From NCBI GenBank assembly GCA_963823675.1, contig CAWGMT010000007.1, forward strand, positions 496,001 to 560,000: DNA of 64,000 bases, written 5' to 3'. The notes beneath the pieces were generated by a model, which was given only the letters and a program-made list of their open reading frames with translations, was not told where the DNA came from and searched no databases. This DNA is from CAWGMT01 sp963823675. Its GTDB lineage: Bacteria > Planctomycetota > Planctomycetia > Isosphaerales > Isosphaeraceae. Position 1 is the first letter of the stretch. The number at the start of each line of letters is the position of its first letter. Positions 29,164 through 36,812 of this stretch are shown in pieces. Position numbers and translations under genes: made by a program.

Positions 29164-29751
29164 TTAGCCACTCTCGAAATCGCTGCACTGGCCCTTAACG
29201 GCCGCGGGAGCATGCGCCGCCAGCTGGGCGACCACGTCTTCGGGATCACTGGACACGAACAGCAGATCGAGGTTCTCAGCGCGGACGAATCGCTGGGCGA
29301 TCGCGTGGTCGAGCAATGCCAAGAGTGGGTCGAAGTAAGAACCCACGTTGAGAATGCCCAGCGGTTTCTGGTGGAGGCCGAGGCACGCCCAGCTCAGGGT
29401 TTCAAAGAACTCCTCCAGCGTTCCGATCCCGCCGGGGAGGGTGAGAAAGGCACTCGAGCGGCGAGCCATCAGGGCCTTGCGCTCGTGCATGTCGGCGACG
29501 ACGTGCTGTTCGGTCAGTCCGTCGTGCGCGATTTCCCTGGTAGCCAGTGGTTCGGGGATCACGCCGATCGCGCGGCCGCCGTGCGCGAGCACGCTGTCGG
29601 CGACGATTCCCATGAGGCCGACGCGGCCGCCGCCGTAGACCAGGCCCAGACCGTGCCGCACCAGGGCCTCGCCGACGCGCCGCCCCGCCCGGACATAATC
29701 GGGATCCAACCCGACGCGCGACCCACAAAACACGCAAATGTTGATTGACAT
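29164..29751 (-). CDS. LOG family protein (cytokinin riboside 5'-monophosphate phosphoribohydrolase type)
   Basis: From ATG 29751 the protein (195 residues) reads MSINICVFCGSRVGLDPDYV, LVYGGGRVGLMGIVAD, MHERKALMARRSSAFLTLPG and GGIGTLEEFFETLSW. The GGxxGLMG and PGGxGTxxE motifs and the conserved Arg/Lys of MHERK define the LOG family. Members cut nucleoside 5'-monophosphates to base and ribose 5-phosphate. In bacteria this can produce cytokinin-like bases, or simply serve nucleotide turnover. The longer upstream frame (to 29946) has no similarity and no ribosome site. Confidence 0.9.
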   Translation of the reverse strand: MSINICVFCGSRVGLDPDYVRAGRRVGEALVRHGLGLVYGGGRVGLMGIVADSVLAHGGRAIGVIPEPLATREIAHDGLTEQHVVADMHERKALMARRSSAFLTLPGGIGTLEEFFETLSWACLGLHQKPLGILNVGSYFDPLLALLDHAIAQRFVRAENLDLLFVSSDPEDVVAQLAAHAPAAVKGQCSDFESG

Positions 29752-29992
29752 ATTAGATGATTCGGTTGAACATTGGTCTGACCGGCGGGCCGGCGCTATG
29801 GTGGTCGGGATGCTCCTCCTTGTCCGCCGCGGGGTTGCCGGTATCATGGAGGAGACGATGGCCAGCCATTCGGGCTTTGGGAGGAGCCCAGCGGAGGCGC
29901 TGGGCGAGCCACTCGAGGCGTTAGGTCGACGACGGTAATGTATCACACCGTTGCCCGGATCGGCGAGACCAGCGATGGGAGCGCCTCCTTCG

Positions 29993-30988
29993 ATGCGAGC
30001 CGCCTATATCGAGCAGACGGGACCGCCCGAGGTCATCAAGGTCGGCGAGCTGCCGCGGCCCGTGCCCGGCCCGGGGCAAGTCCTCGTGCGCGTGCATGCC
30101 GCGGCCCTCAACCCGGTCGATCTGTATATCCGGTCGGGATTGGTGGCGATGCCCCTGGCCTTTCCCTACATCGTCGCCTGCGACGTGGCCGGAACGGTCG
30201 CGGAGGTCGGCCCGAATTGCAAGCATTTTCAGGTCGGCGACCGAGTCTGGGGTTCCAACCAGGGGCTGCTCGGCCGGCAGGGGGTGGCCGCCGAATATGG
30301 CGCGATCGACGAGGCCTGGCTCTATCCCATGCCGGCGCTCTTGCAGGACACCGAAGCGGCGGCAATGGCCTTGACGGGCATCACGGCCCACCTGGGCCTG
30401 TTTCAATTTGGACAGCTCAAGGCCGGAGAGCTCGTGTACGTCCCGGGCGGCAGCGGCGGTGTCGGCTCAATGGTGATCCAGATGGCCAAGGCCGCCGGCG
30501 CGAAAGTGGCGGCCTCGGCGGGCAGCCCCGAGCGCGTCGAGCTCTGCCGGCGGCTGGGCGCCGACCTGGCTCTGAGTTACAAGACCGACGACATTCCCGG
30601 ACGACTGCGCGGCTTCTCACCCGAGGGGATCGATGTCTGGTACGAGACCCAGCGCGAGCCCAATCTCGAGATATCGATCCCCCTGCTCCGGAAGCACGGG
30701 CGCATGATCCTCATGGCGGGAAGAGCTGCCAAGCCCGCGCTGCCGCTCGGCGCCTTCTATCCGCGAAACTGCGCGATCCGTGGTTTTGCCATGTTCAACG
30801 CGACGGCCGAGGAGCAAGGGCGGTGCGCGGCCGATATGATTCGCTGGATCGAAGACGGCGTGCTCAAGCCGATCGTCGGCCGGGCCTTCCCCCTGGCGGC
30901 GGCCGCCGCCGCCGAACAGTTTCTGGAAGAGAATGCCCTGAAGGGCGCGGGCTCGCTCTGCGGTAAAGTCGTCATCACCATCGACTGA
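29993..30988 (+). CDS. NADPH:quinone oxidoreductase-like MDR family protein
   Basis: The 331-residue protein starts MRAAYIEQTGPPEVIKVGEL and has the GroES-like part GQVLVRVHAAALNPVDLYIR, the signature region AACDVAGTVAEVG-like (VACDVAGTVAEVGPN), and the Rossmann NADPH site YVPGGSGGVGSMVIQMAK followed by AGSPERVELCRRLGAD. The zinc ligands of alcohol dehydrogenases are absent, as in quinone reductases and crotonyl-CoA-type enzymes. It should reduce a quinone or an activated double bond with NADPH. The NagB-like gene follows 18 bases downstream, so the two may form an operon. Confidence 0.88.
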   Translation: MRAAYIEQTGPPEVIKVGELPRPVPGPGQVLVRVHAAALNPVDLYIRSGLVAMPLAFPYIVACDVAGTVAEVGPNCKHFQVGDRVWGSNQGLLGRQGVAAEYGAIDEAWLYPMPALLQDTEAAAMALTGITAHLGLFQFGQLKAGELVYVPGGSGGVGSMVIQMAKAAGAKVAASAGSPERVELCRRLGADLALSYKTDDIPGRLRGFSPEGIDVWYETQREPNLEISIPLLRKHGRMILMAGRAAKPALPLGAFYPRNCAIRGFAMFNATAEEQGRCAADMIRWIEDGVLKPIVGRAFPLAAAAAAEQFLEENALKGAGSLCGKVVITID

Positions 30989-31006
30989 GGGACGCCATCA
31001 ACTTCC

Positions 31007-31957
31007 ATGAACCTCTTGACAACCTTCGCCGGCTCAATGATGGAGGGCTTCCTTCCAGCGGGGTGGGACCTCGCCAGGATCGACGCGTGCTGTTCCCACC
31101 CGCCCCAGGCCGTCGGCGAGCGCCAGCCGTGGTGGCACCCGCGATTCGAGCCGGTCTCGTGTGAAACGATCGCCGATTTCGACGTCATGATGGGTCACGA
31201 GATCGCCAGCACGATCAAGCAGGCTCGCGAAGAAGCGCGCCGGATCGCACTCGTCTTGCCCGTGGGCCCGATGGGCATGTACCGCTGGGCCGTCTATTTC
31301 CTCAAAGAGTGGAATATATCATGCGATCATGTTTACGGATTCAACATGGACGAATGGAGTGATCGAAATGGCGTCACGCTCAGGCCGGAGGATCCCGGCG
31401 CCTTCCAGAATGCGATGCAGGCGGCGTTTTACGGCCCGCTGGGGAAACTGACCGTCGCCGAGCCAAACCGCTGGTTTGCCACGTCCGAGCGGCTGCCCCA
31501 CTACGCGGAGCGGATCGCCGAGCTGCAGGCCGGGGGGGCGGTCCTGGTGGTGATCTTCGGCATCGGCCGGGTTTGCCACATCGCTTTCTGGGAGCCGCAC
31601 TTCGCCGGCGAATTCGCCGGCGTCGCCCAGTGGAAGGCCCAGGCCTACCGGATCGGCGCGCGGCTGCATCCCCTGACGATCGAGCAAAACGCGCTCACCA
31701 GCTTCAAGAGCCGGACGACCCTGGTCCCCGCATTCGCCAACACCATCGGCCCAGGGATCTTTCTCCGGGCCGATCGGATCATCGGCGGCGCCGAGGGGGT
31801 CTTCGATCGCGGCATGCAGTGGCAAGGGACCAGTCTCTGGATGACGCTGCGCTATGGTCCGGACCCGTGGGTTCCCAGCTCATTCATGCCGACGTTGCCC
31901 GGCCGGCTGTTCTTTCATCGCGCCTTGGCCGGGCCGCTGGAACCGCAGATGAATTGA
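31007..31957 (+). CDS. Glucosamine-6-phosphate deaminase-like (NagB family) protein
   Basis: The 316-residue protein has the sugar-phosphate isomerase fold of NagB: IALVLPVGPMGMYRWAVYFL, the catalytic loop VYGFNMDEWSD (matching FNMDEY), and VIFGIGRVCHIAFWEP (matching GIGxDGHIAFNEP). In the last motif Asp-Gly-His is changed to Val-Cys-His, and Asn before Glu-Pro is Trp. The active-site His stays, but the Asp that helps ring opening in NagB is missing. The reaction may therefore differ from deamination of glucosamine 6-phosphate. It lies 18 bases after the oxidoreductase gene. Confidence 0.75.
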   Translation: MNLLTTFAGSMMEGFLPAGWDLARIDACCSHPPQAVGERQPWWHPRFEPVSCETIADFDVMMGHEIASTIKQAREEARRIALVLPVGPMGMYRWAVYFLKEWNISCDHVYGFNMDEWSDRNGVTLRPEDPGAFQNAMQAAFYGPLGKLTVAEPNRWFATSERLPHYAERIAELQAGGAVLVVIFGIGRVCHIAFWEPHFAGEFAGVAQWKAQAYRIGARLHPLTIEQNALTSFKSRTTLVPAFANTIGPGIFLRADRIIGGAEGVFDRGMQWQGTSLWMTLRYGPDPWVPSSFMPTLPGRLFFHRALAGPLEPQMN

Positions 31958-32379
31958 ACCGGCGAGCCTTTCTCGGCCTCCGCCGGCACAGCAGCATGTA
32001 GGGGAAATCCCCACAGAGATGCGGGAACCAAGTCCCGACTTGCACGCGCCGAGCCACTTGGTTAACGTGAGAAAATAAGCTCGCCGTGGTGCTCTGGCAA
32101 TCATCTGCGACAGGCTGATCTCGCAACCGCACCGGTCTCGTCGAGTCGTTTCTCCCACGACTGCCACCTGCCGCCACGATACGCGTGGCAGGAGGTTATA
32201 TCAAGCTCCGACCACGGTGGCGAATCGTCGTCACTTGACGGGAGTCACCCTCCTGGGCGAGCTCAGCAATCATGGTTTCCGCGTGGATATCGCGCACGGC
32301 GGACGCGCAGCCCTGAATCTGGTGGAGTGGCATAAAACAACATGAACGAAAACCTTGACCAGCGGAAAGGAGCAACGCC
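31958..32379. other. Intergenic region before the PDZ/HPr/hydrogenase block
   Basis: No supported gene in 420 bases. A 45-codon minus frame (32196-32333) is open but unremarkable. The end of the stretch carries AAAGGAG ten bases before ATG 32380, the ribosome site of the PDZ gene. Promoter elements are not obvious. Confidence 0.4.
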
Positions 32380-32801
32380 ATGAGACGGGCATTGTCGACC
32401 TTGCTGTTCTTGGGGCTGGCAGCCGGCGTTTGCCCGGTGCAAGCGGGGGACGATCCTGGCAAGAACGAGAGGCCAGGCGCGACGGGCCAGCATCGGCCGA
32501 AACAGGCTTACCTGGGTATGGAAATCGAAGAGCTGTCTCCGGCGCTCTCCAGCCAGTTGGCGGGGGTCGTACCCCCGGGGCAAGGGGTTCTGGTGACGCG
32601 CATTTCCCGGGGATTCGCCGGCGGCCAAGGCAGGGCTGCAATCTTACGACATTATGCTGAGCTGACAAGGGGCTGCCGGACAACGAGCGAACCCACCTGC
32701 TGCGGGCCATCAATCTTCACGACCCGGTCTTCGAGTTTCATTTTCCGCCCTCGAGGTCGCTGGGCCACGAGTGGAGGGACGAGCCCTGGGACCAGCCCTG
32801 A
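32380..32801 (+). pseudogene. Exported PDZ-domain protein, frameshifted
   Basis: The first frame gives a signal peptide (MRRALSTLLFLGLAAGVCPV, cleavage after VQA) and the beginning of a PDZ domain: AYLGMEIEELSPALSSQL, GQGVLVTRISRGFA. After about 32625 the PDZ continues in another frame (KAGLQSYDIML) and then, after a further small lesion near 32664, as GLPDNERTHLLRAINLHD with PVFEFHFPPSRSLGHEWRD, ending at 32801. The AAGGAG ribosome site is ideal. In an intact form it would be a periplasmic protein of about 140 residues with a single PDZ. The HPr-like gene starts 13 bases later, so they share a transcript. Confidence 0.7.
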
Positions 32802-32813
32802 AAGGCGCCCGTC

Positions 32814-33107
32814 ATGGCGAAATTCAGCCGGCGCGAGGTGCAGGTCACCCACGCACTTGGCTTCCACTTGAGGGCCGCGGGCCGGTTCGTTCACCTTTCA
32901 CGGCAATTCCAGGCCACTATTCGGGTTTTCTGCGACGGCCGTGGGGCCGATGGCCGCAGCATTCTGGATTTGATGCTGCTGACGGCCGAGTGCGGCGCCC
33001 GGCTCGAGCTCGAAGCAATCGGGCCGGATGCCGAGGAGGCCACCGCCCTTTTGGCCGCGCTCGTTGAGCAGCCGATTCTCGATGACGAGGCAGGCCGGGA
33101 CGCATGA
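32814..33107 (+). CDS. HPr-family phosphocarrier-like protein
   Basis: The 97-residue protein matches the HPr fold over its length. The active-site region reads THALGFHLRAAGRFV, where His18 and Arg20 correspond to His15 and Arg17 of HPr, while the usual Ala-Arg-Pro is Leu-Arg-Ala. The regulatory region DGRSILDLMLL corresponds to the Ser46 helix, and the C-terminus (AEEATALLAALVE) has the closing helix. No EI or EII genes are near, so a classical sugar PTS role is not supported. It may be a phosphorylatable regulator (NPr/Crh-like). It lies between the PDZ gene and the hydrogenase operon. Confidence 0.82.
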   Translation: MAKFSRREVQVTHALGFHLRAAGRFVHLSRQFQATIRVFCDGRGADGRSILDLMLLTAECGARLELEAIGPDAEEATALLAALVEQPILDDEAGRDA

Positions 33108-33399
33108 GCGAAGAGCCAGGAAGGCCGCGGGCCCGCCTCGTCCAACTTTCTCTTCGACCACAACGCCGAGTTCGGGCCTGGGGATGCGCCTGGCCGTCAA
33201 CCAGCCTCCGGGAGGAACGTGAGCGGGCTGGTACCCGACACCGAGGTCTACTCTGTTGCGCCGCAAGGTGACCGGCGACGGCCGCGCGATCGCTCTTGAC
33301 AGCAAAACCAAGACCCTGGCGTTGTACGGCAGAGCGGCTCTATGATTGTAAGCACTGGCAATCGTTGCCCGTTCGGTGTCCTTCGATCGAGAGATCTCG

Positions 33400-34674
33400 A
33401 TGATGGCTGGCTCGCAACCAACCGAAAACCGGCTCTTGCCCAAGCCGGGGCTGGACGACCTGCTCCGGCTGCTTGCCGATCAAGGGTACGAAGTGATCGG
33501 TCCGCGAATAGAGCAGGCCGCGATCGTCTACGCACCGATCCAATCGGCTCGGGACCTGCCGATCGGCTGGACCGACCGGCAAGCGCCCGGATCGTACCGC
33601 CTGGAGAAGCGGGGCGACGAGGCCTATTTCGGCTACGCCGTCGGGCCGCACTCCTGGAAGAAGTACCTGTTTCCACCCACGCTGCGGCTATGGCAGGTGG
33701 AGCGCACGGCCGCCGGAATCGATTTCCGCGCCATCGAGGAGGACCCGCCGCGACGGGCGTTCCTGGGAATGCGCTCCTGCGAGCTGCACGCACTTGCCGT
33801 GCAGGATCGCGTCTTCATGGGACGCGATGGTCGATTCACCGATCCACACTACGCCAAGGCGCGCGAGCGTCTGTTCCTGATTGCCGTCGAGTGCGAGCAA
33901 CCCGGCGGCACGTGCTTCTGCGCGTCGATGGGCACGGGCCCCGACGTGCGACCGGACCGTATGCCGTTATTGGCATCAAAGCACGAGGACGGCGCCAGGC
34001 AAGCCAGGCGCGAGAGTACGGCGCAGATCCCACTGCCCCTGGCCCCCGCGACCGTTCCCGCCGACCTTGCAGCCATGCCCCCCGTCTGCGACTTGGTATT
34101 GACCGAGCTCGACGCAGCCTTCGTCATCCGCGCCGTGAGCCCGGCCGGCCAGAAGCTGGTGGATCGCCTCGGCCTCTCGGCGGCTTCCGCCGAGCAGATA
34201 GCGGACGCACGCGAGCGCGTTGAAACGGCGGCCCGATCCATGGGCCGGACCGTGGACGTGACGGAGATCCGCGGCCTGTTGCACCGCAACCAGGAGCATC
34301 CGCGCTGGGACGATGTCGCCGGCCGCTGCCTGGCCTGCACCAACTGCACGCTCGTCTGTCCCACGTGCTTCTGTTCTCATGCGGAAGACGTGACCGACCT
34401 GAGTCTGCAAACGGCCGAGCACGTCCGGAGCTGGGATAGCTGCTTCAATCCGGAGTTCGCTGGCGTTCACGGCGGCAATTTCCGGCCGAGCATCCGGGGT
34501 CGCTACCGCCAGTGGCTGACGCACAAGTTTGCCTCATGGTTCGATCAGTTCGACGTCTCCGGCTGTGTCGGCTGCGGCCGATGCATCACCTGGTGCCCGG
34601 TAGGCATCGACGTCACCGAGGAGATCGCCGCCATTCGAGGGTCCGACGGCCAGCGCGGGGAGAACAAGGCATGA
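33400..34674 (+). CDS. [NiFe]-hydrogenase-associated Fe-S subunit (HydB/sulfhydrogenase beta type)
   Basis: From ATG 33400 (424 residues; a GTG at 33376 is an alternative) the protein has an N-terminal domain typical of sulfhydrogenase beta subunits (YFGYAVGPHSWKKYLFPP, LGMRSCELHALAVQDRVF). Two ferredoxin-type clusters lie in the C-terminal third: RCLACTNCTLVCPTCFC and GCVGCGRCITWCPVGID. In group 3b hydrogenases this subunit passes electrons between the flavoprotein and the small subunit. Its stop overlaps the next start (ATGA at 34671), so the genes are translationally coupled. Confidence 0.87.
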   Translation: MMAGSQPTENRLLPKPGLDDLLRLLADQGYEVIGPRIEQAAIVYAPIQSARDLPIGWTDRQAPGSYRLEKRGDEAYFGYAVGPHSWKKYLFPPTLRLWQVERTAAGIDFRAIEEDPPRRAFLGMRSCELHALAVQDRVFMGRDGRFTDPHYAKARERLFLIAVECEQPGGTCFCASMGTGPDVRPDRMPLLASKHEDGARQARRESTAQIPLPLAPATVPADLAAMPPVCDLVLTELDAAFVIRAVSPAGQKLVDRLGLSAASAEQIADARERVETAARSMGRTVDVTEIRGLLHRNQEHPRWDDVAGRCLACTNCTLVCPTCFCSHAEDVTDLSLQTAEHVRSWDSCFNPEFAGVHGGNFRPSIRGRYRQWLTHKFASWFDQFDVSGCVGCGRCITWCPVGIDVTEEIAAIRGSDGQRGENKA

Positions 34675-35132
34675 CCGAGGCCGCGCTGCTCGACGACCTT
34701 GCTGCTCATGCGTTCTCGGAGGAGCTGAGCGAACGGCACCGGATGCGGCTCGCTTCGGGAGCGCGGCCCTTTGGCGCTTCACCAGGCGAATACCTGGCGC
34801 GAACCGGAGAGCCGGCCCACGCATTTTACTTGATCCAATCGGGTCACGTCGCCATCGGCGCCCATCTCGGCGACCGCGGCGCCGTGCCGATCCAGACACT
34901 GGGGCTCGGCGACGTGGTCGGCTGGTCGTGGCTGTTGCCGCCCTATGAGTGGCACTTTGACGCGCGCGCAGTCGATACCGTGCGAGGGCTCGTTTTCGAT
35001 GCCGCCTGGCTGCGCGAGCAATGTGAGCAGGATTACGAGCTGGGGTATCATCTGCTCAAGCAGCTCCTGGCCGTCGTCACGAGCCGACTGGGCGCTTGCC
35101 GGATCATACAGATGGATATTTACAAGTCATGA
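34671..35132 (+). CDS. Free-standing cyclic-nucleotide-binding domain protein in hydrogenase operon
   Basis: The 153-residue protein is a Crp-type beta-roll: FGASPGEYLARTGEPAHAFY, LIQSGHVAIGAH, LGLGDVVGWSWLLPPYEWHF and ARAVDTVRGLVFD, then the C-helix (LGYHLLKQLLAVVTSRLGA). It ends there, with no helix-turn-helix domain, so it is not a transcription factor. The phosphate-cassette Arg-Ala or Ser of true cAMP binders is not evident. It overlaps the previous gene by four bases and precedes the flavoprotein by 13. I infer a regulatory or structural partner of the hydrogenase. Similar domains are known next to some bacterial group 3 hydrogenases. Confidence 0.82.
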   Translation: MTEAALLDDLAAHAFSEELSERHRMRLASGARPFGASPGEYLARTGEPAHAFYLIQSGHVAIGAHLGDRGAVPIQTLGLGDVVGWSWLLPPYEWHFDARAVDTVRGLVFDAAWLREQCEQDYELGYHLLKQLLAVVTSRLGACRIIQMDIYKS

Positions 35133-35145
35133 GAGGAACCGCGAC

Positions 35146-35997
35146 GTGGCCGCCAGCTTGCAAGTATCGGAATCAGGGCCGGCATCGCTCGTTCCGGCCG
35201 TGGTATGGATTCGTGAGCGTCGTCCGGAAGCGCCGGGCGTCTTCACGTTCGCCCTGGAAGCGCCCTGGAAGGGATGGACTTTCCGGCCCGGCCAGTTCGA
35301 CATGCTCTACGTTTTCGGTGTGGGTGAGGCGGCGATTTCGCTGAGTGGCGATGCGGATGGCACCGAGACCATCGCGCATACCATCCGGGCCGTTGGTTCG
35401 GTGACGGACGCGCTGGCCCGGCTGCAAGAAGGCGACGCGCTCGGCCTGCGCGGTCCGTTCGGGAGCTCCTGGCCGCTCGACCTGGCGCGGGGGCATGATG
35501 TGGTGATGGTCGCAGGCGGCATCGGGCTGCCGCCGCTGCGTCCCGTGATCTATCACCTGCTGCGGCACCGCGGCGATTTTGGCCGCATCATCCTGCTCTA
35601 CGGCGCCCGTACCCCCGGCGACGTGGTTTACGCGGACGAGATCGACCAGTGGCGGCAGCGCGACGATTTCCAGGTGCTCGTGACGGTGGACCATGGCGAT
35701 CCCGCGTGGCGCGGCCCGGTCGGGGTCGTGACGGAGTTGTTCCCCCGCTGCAAATTCGACCCGGCGCGGACCGTGGGACTCATGTGCGGCCCGGAGGTGA
35801 TGATGCGGTTTATCATCCGCGAGTTCCTCAAGCGCCGGGTGAGCGAGGATCGCCTCTTCCTGTCCCTCGAACGCTACATGCAATGCGCCGTCGGCTTGTG
35901 CGGCCACTGCCAGTTCGGGCCGGAGTTCGTCTGCCGGGACGGCCCCGTGTTTCGCTACGACCGGATCAAGTTGTTCTTCAACGTTCGGGAGGCGTGA
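35146..35997 (+). CDS. Hydrogenase FAD/NAD(P)-binding subunit (HydG/gamma type)
   Basis: The GTG start at 35146 follows GAGAGGAA. The 283-residue protein belongs to the ferredoxin-NADP reductase family: FAD-binding FRPGQFDMLYVFGVGEAAIS, NAD(P)-binding VMVAGGIGLPPLRPVIYHLL and GPEVMMRF, and a C-terminal 2Fe-2S site MQCAVGLCGHCQFGPEFVC with four Cys. This is the gamma subunit of group 3b hydrogenases and of dihydroorotate dehydrogenase electron-transfer relatives; the operon settles the choice. It would link NAD(P)H to the Fe-S chain. The small-subunit gene follows six bases later. Confidence 0.9.
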   Translation: MAASLQVSESGPASLVPAVVWIRERRPEAPGVFTFALEAPWKGWTFRPGQFDMLYVFGVGEAAISLSGDADGTETIAHTIRAVGSVTDALARLQEGDALGLRGPFGSSWPLDLARGHDVVMVAGGIGLPPLRPVIYHLLRHRGDFGRIILLYGARTPGDVVYADEIDQWRQRDDFQVLVTVDHGDPAWRGPVGVVTELFPRCKFDPARTVGLMCGPEVMMRFIIREFLKRRVSEDRLFLSLERYMQCAVGLCGHCQFGPEFVCRDGPVFRYDRIKLFFNVREA

Positions 35998-36002
35998 CGA
36001 TC

Positions 36003-36812
36003 ATGACCGACCCCAAGCACAAGCCGCGCCTGGGCGTTTTCAAGTTCGCTTCCTGCGACGGCTGCCAGCTCAGCTTGCTGGACTGCGAGGATGAGTTGCT
36101 GGCACTGGCGGGGGCCGTCGAGATTGCGTATTTCCTGGAAGCGACGCGGCGGCCGCTTGACGGCAATTTCGATTTGAGCCTGGTGGAGGGATCGATCAGC
36201 AGCCCCGAGCAATTGCAACAAATCAAGGACGTCCGCCAGCGCAGCCGGCACCTCGTCACGATCGGTGCCTGCACCACGGCCGGCGGCATCCAGGCCCTGC
36301 GGAACTGGCGGGACGTGAAGGAGTTTCTCCAGGCCGTCTATGCCCGGCCCGACTACATCCAGACCCTGGAAACCTCGACGCCAATCGCCGAGCATGTGCC
36401 GGTGGACTTCGAGCTGCGCGGCTGCCCGATCAACAAGCACCAGTTGCTCGAAGTGATCGCGGCATTCCTGGTCGGCCGCCGGCCGAACGTGCCCAATCAC
36501 GCTGTCTGCCTCGAATGCAAGCGGGCCGGAATCGTCTGTGTCATGGTCGCGCAGGGCGTCCCCTGTCTGGGCCCCGTGACGCACGCGGGCTGCGGCGCCA
36601 TCTGCCCGAGCTATGACCGCGGCTGTTACGGCTGCTACGGTCCTGCCCAATCACCCAATGTCGTTTCCCTGGCGCATCGGTTTGTCAGCACGGGCGTGCA
36701 GCCCGAGGCGATCGATCGCATGCTGCACACCTTCAATGCCTGGGCGCCGGAGTTCCGGGAAGGGGCCAGCAAGCGCATCGAGCCGAACATCGATCCAGGA
36801 TCAAGCTCATGA
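36003..36812 (+). CDS. [NiFe]-hydrogenase small subunit (group 3 type)
   Basis: The 269-residue protein starts MTDPKHKPRLGVFKFASCDG with the proximal-cluster motif SCDGCQ (Cys18, Cys21). It continues with VTIGACTTAGGIQALRNW, VDFELRGCPINKHQLLEVI and VMVAQGVPCLGPVTHAGCGA, ending with Cys-rich SYDRGCYGCYGPAQSPN. There is no Tat signal, as expected for the cytoplasmic group 3 enzymes. The extra Cys near the end support additional clusters. It overlaps the large-subunit start by four bases (ATGA). Confidence 0.92.
   Translation: MTDPKHKPRLGVFKFASCDGCQLSLLDCEDELLALAGAVEIAYFLEATRRPLDGNFDLSLVEGSISSPEQLQQIKDVRQRSRHLVTIGACTTAGGIQALRNWRDVKEFLQAVYARPDYIQTLETSTPIAEHVPVDFELRGCPINKHQLLEVIAAFLVGRRPNVPNHAVCLECKRAGIVCVMVAQGVPCLGPVTHAGCGAICPSYDRGCYGCYGPAQSPNVVSLAHRFVSTGVQPEAIDRMLHTFNAWAPEFREGASKRIEPNIDPGSSS

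Noticed and set aside
33104..33271. Possible 55-codon gene overlapping the HPr stop with ATGA
   Set aside because: Composition is Arg-rich shadow-like, no ribosome site beyond the overlap, and no similarity to any family.
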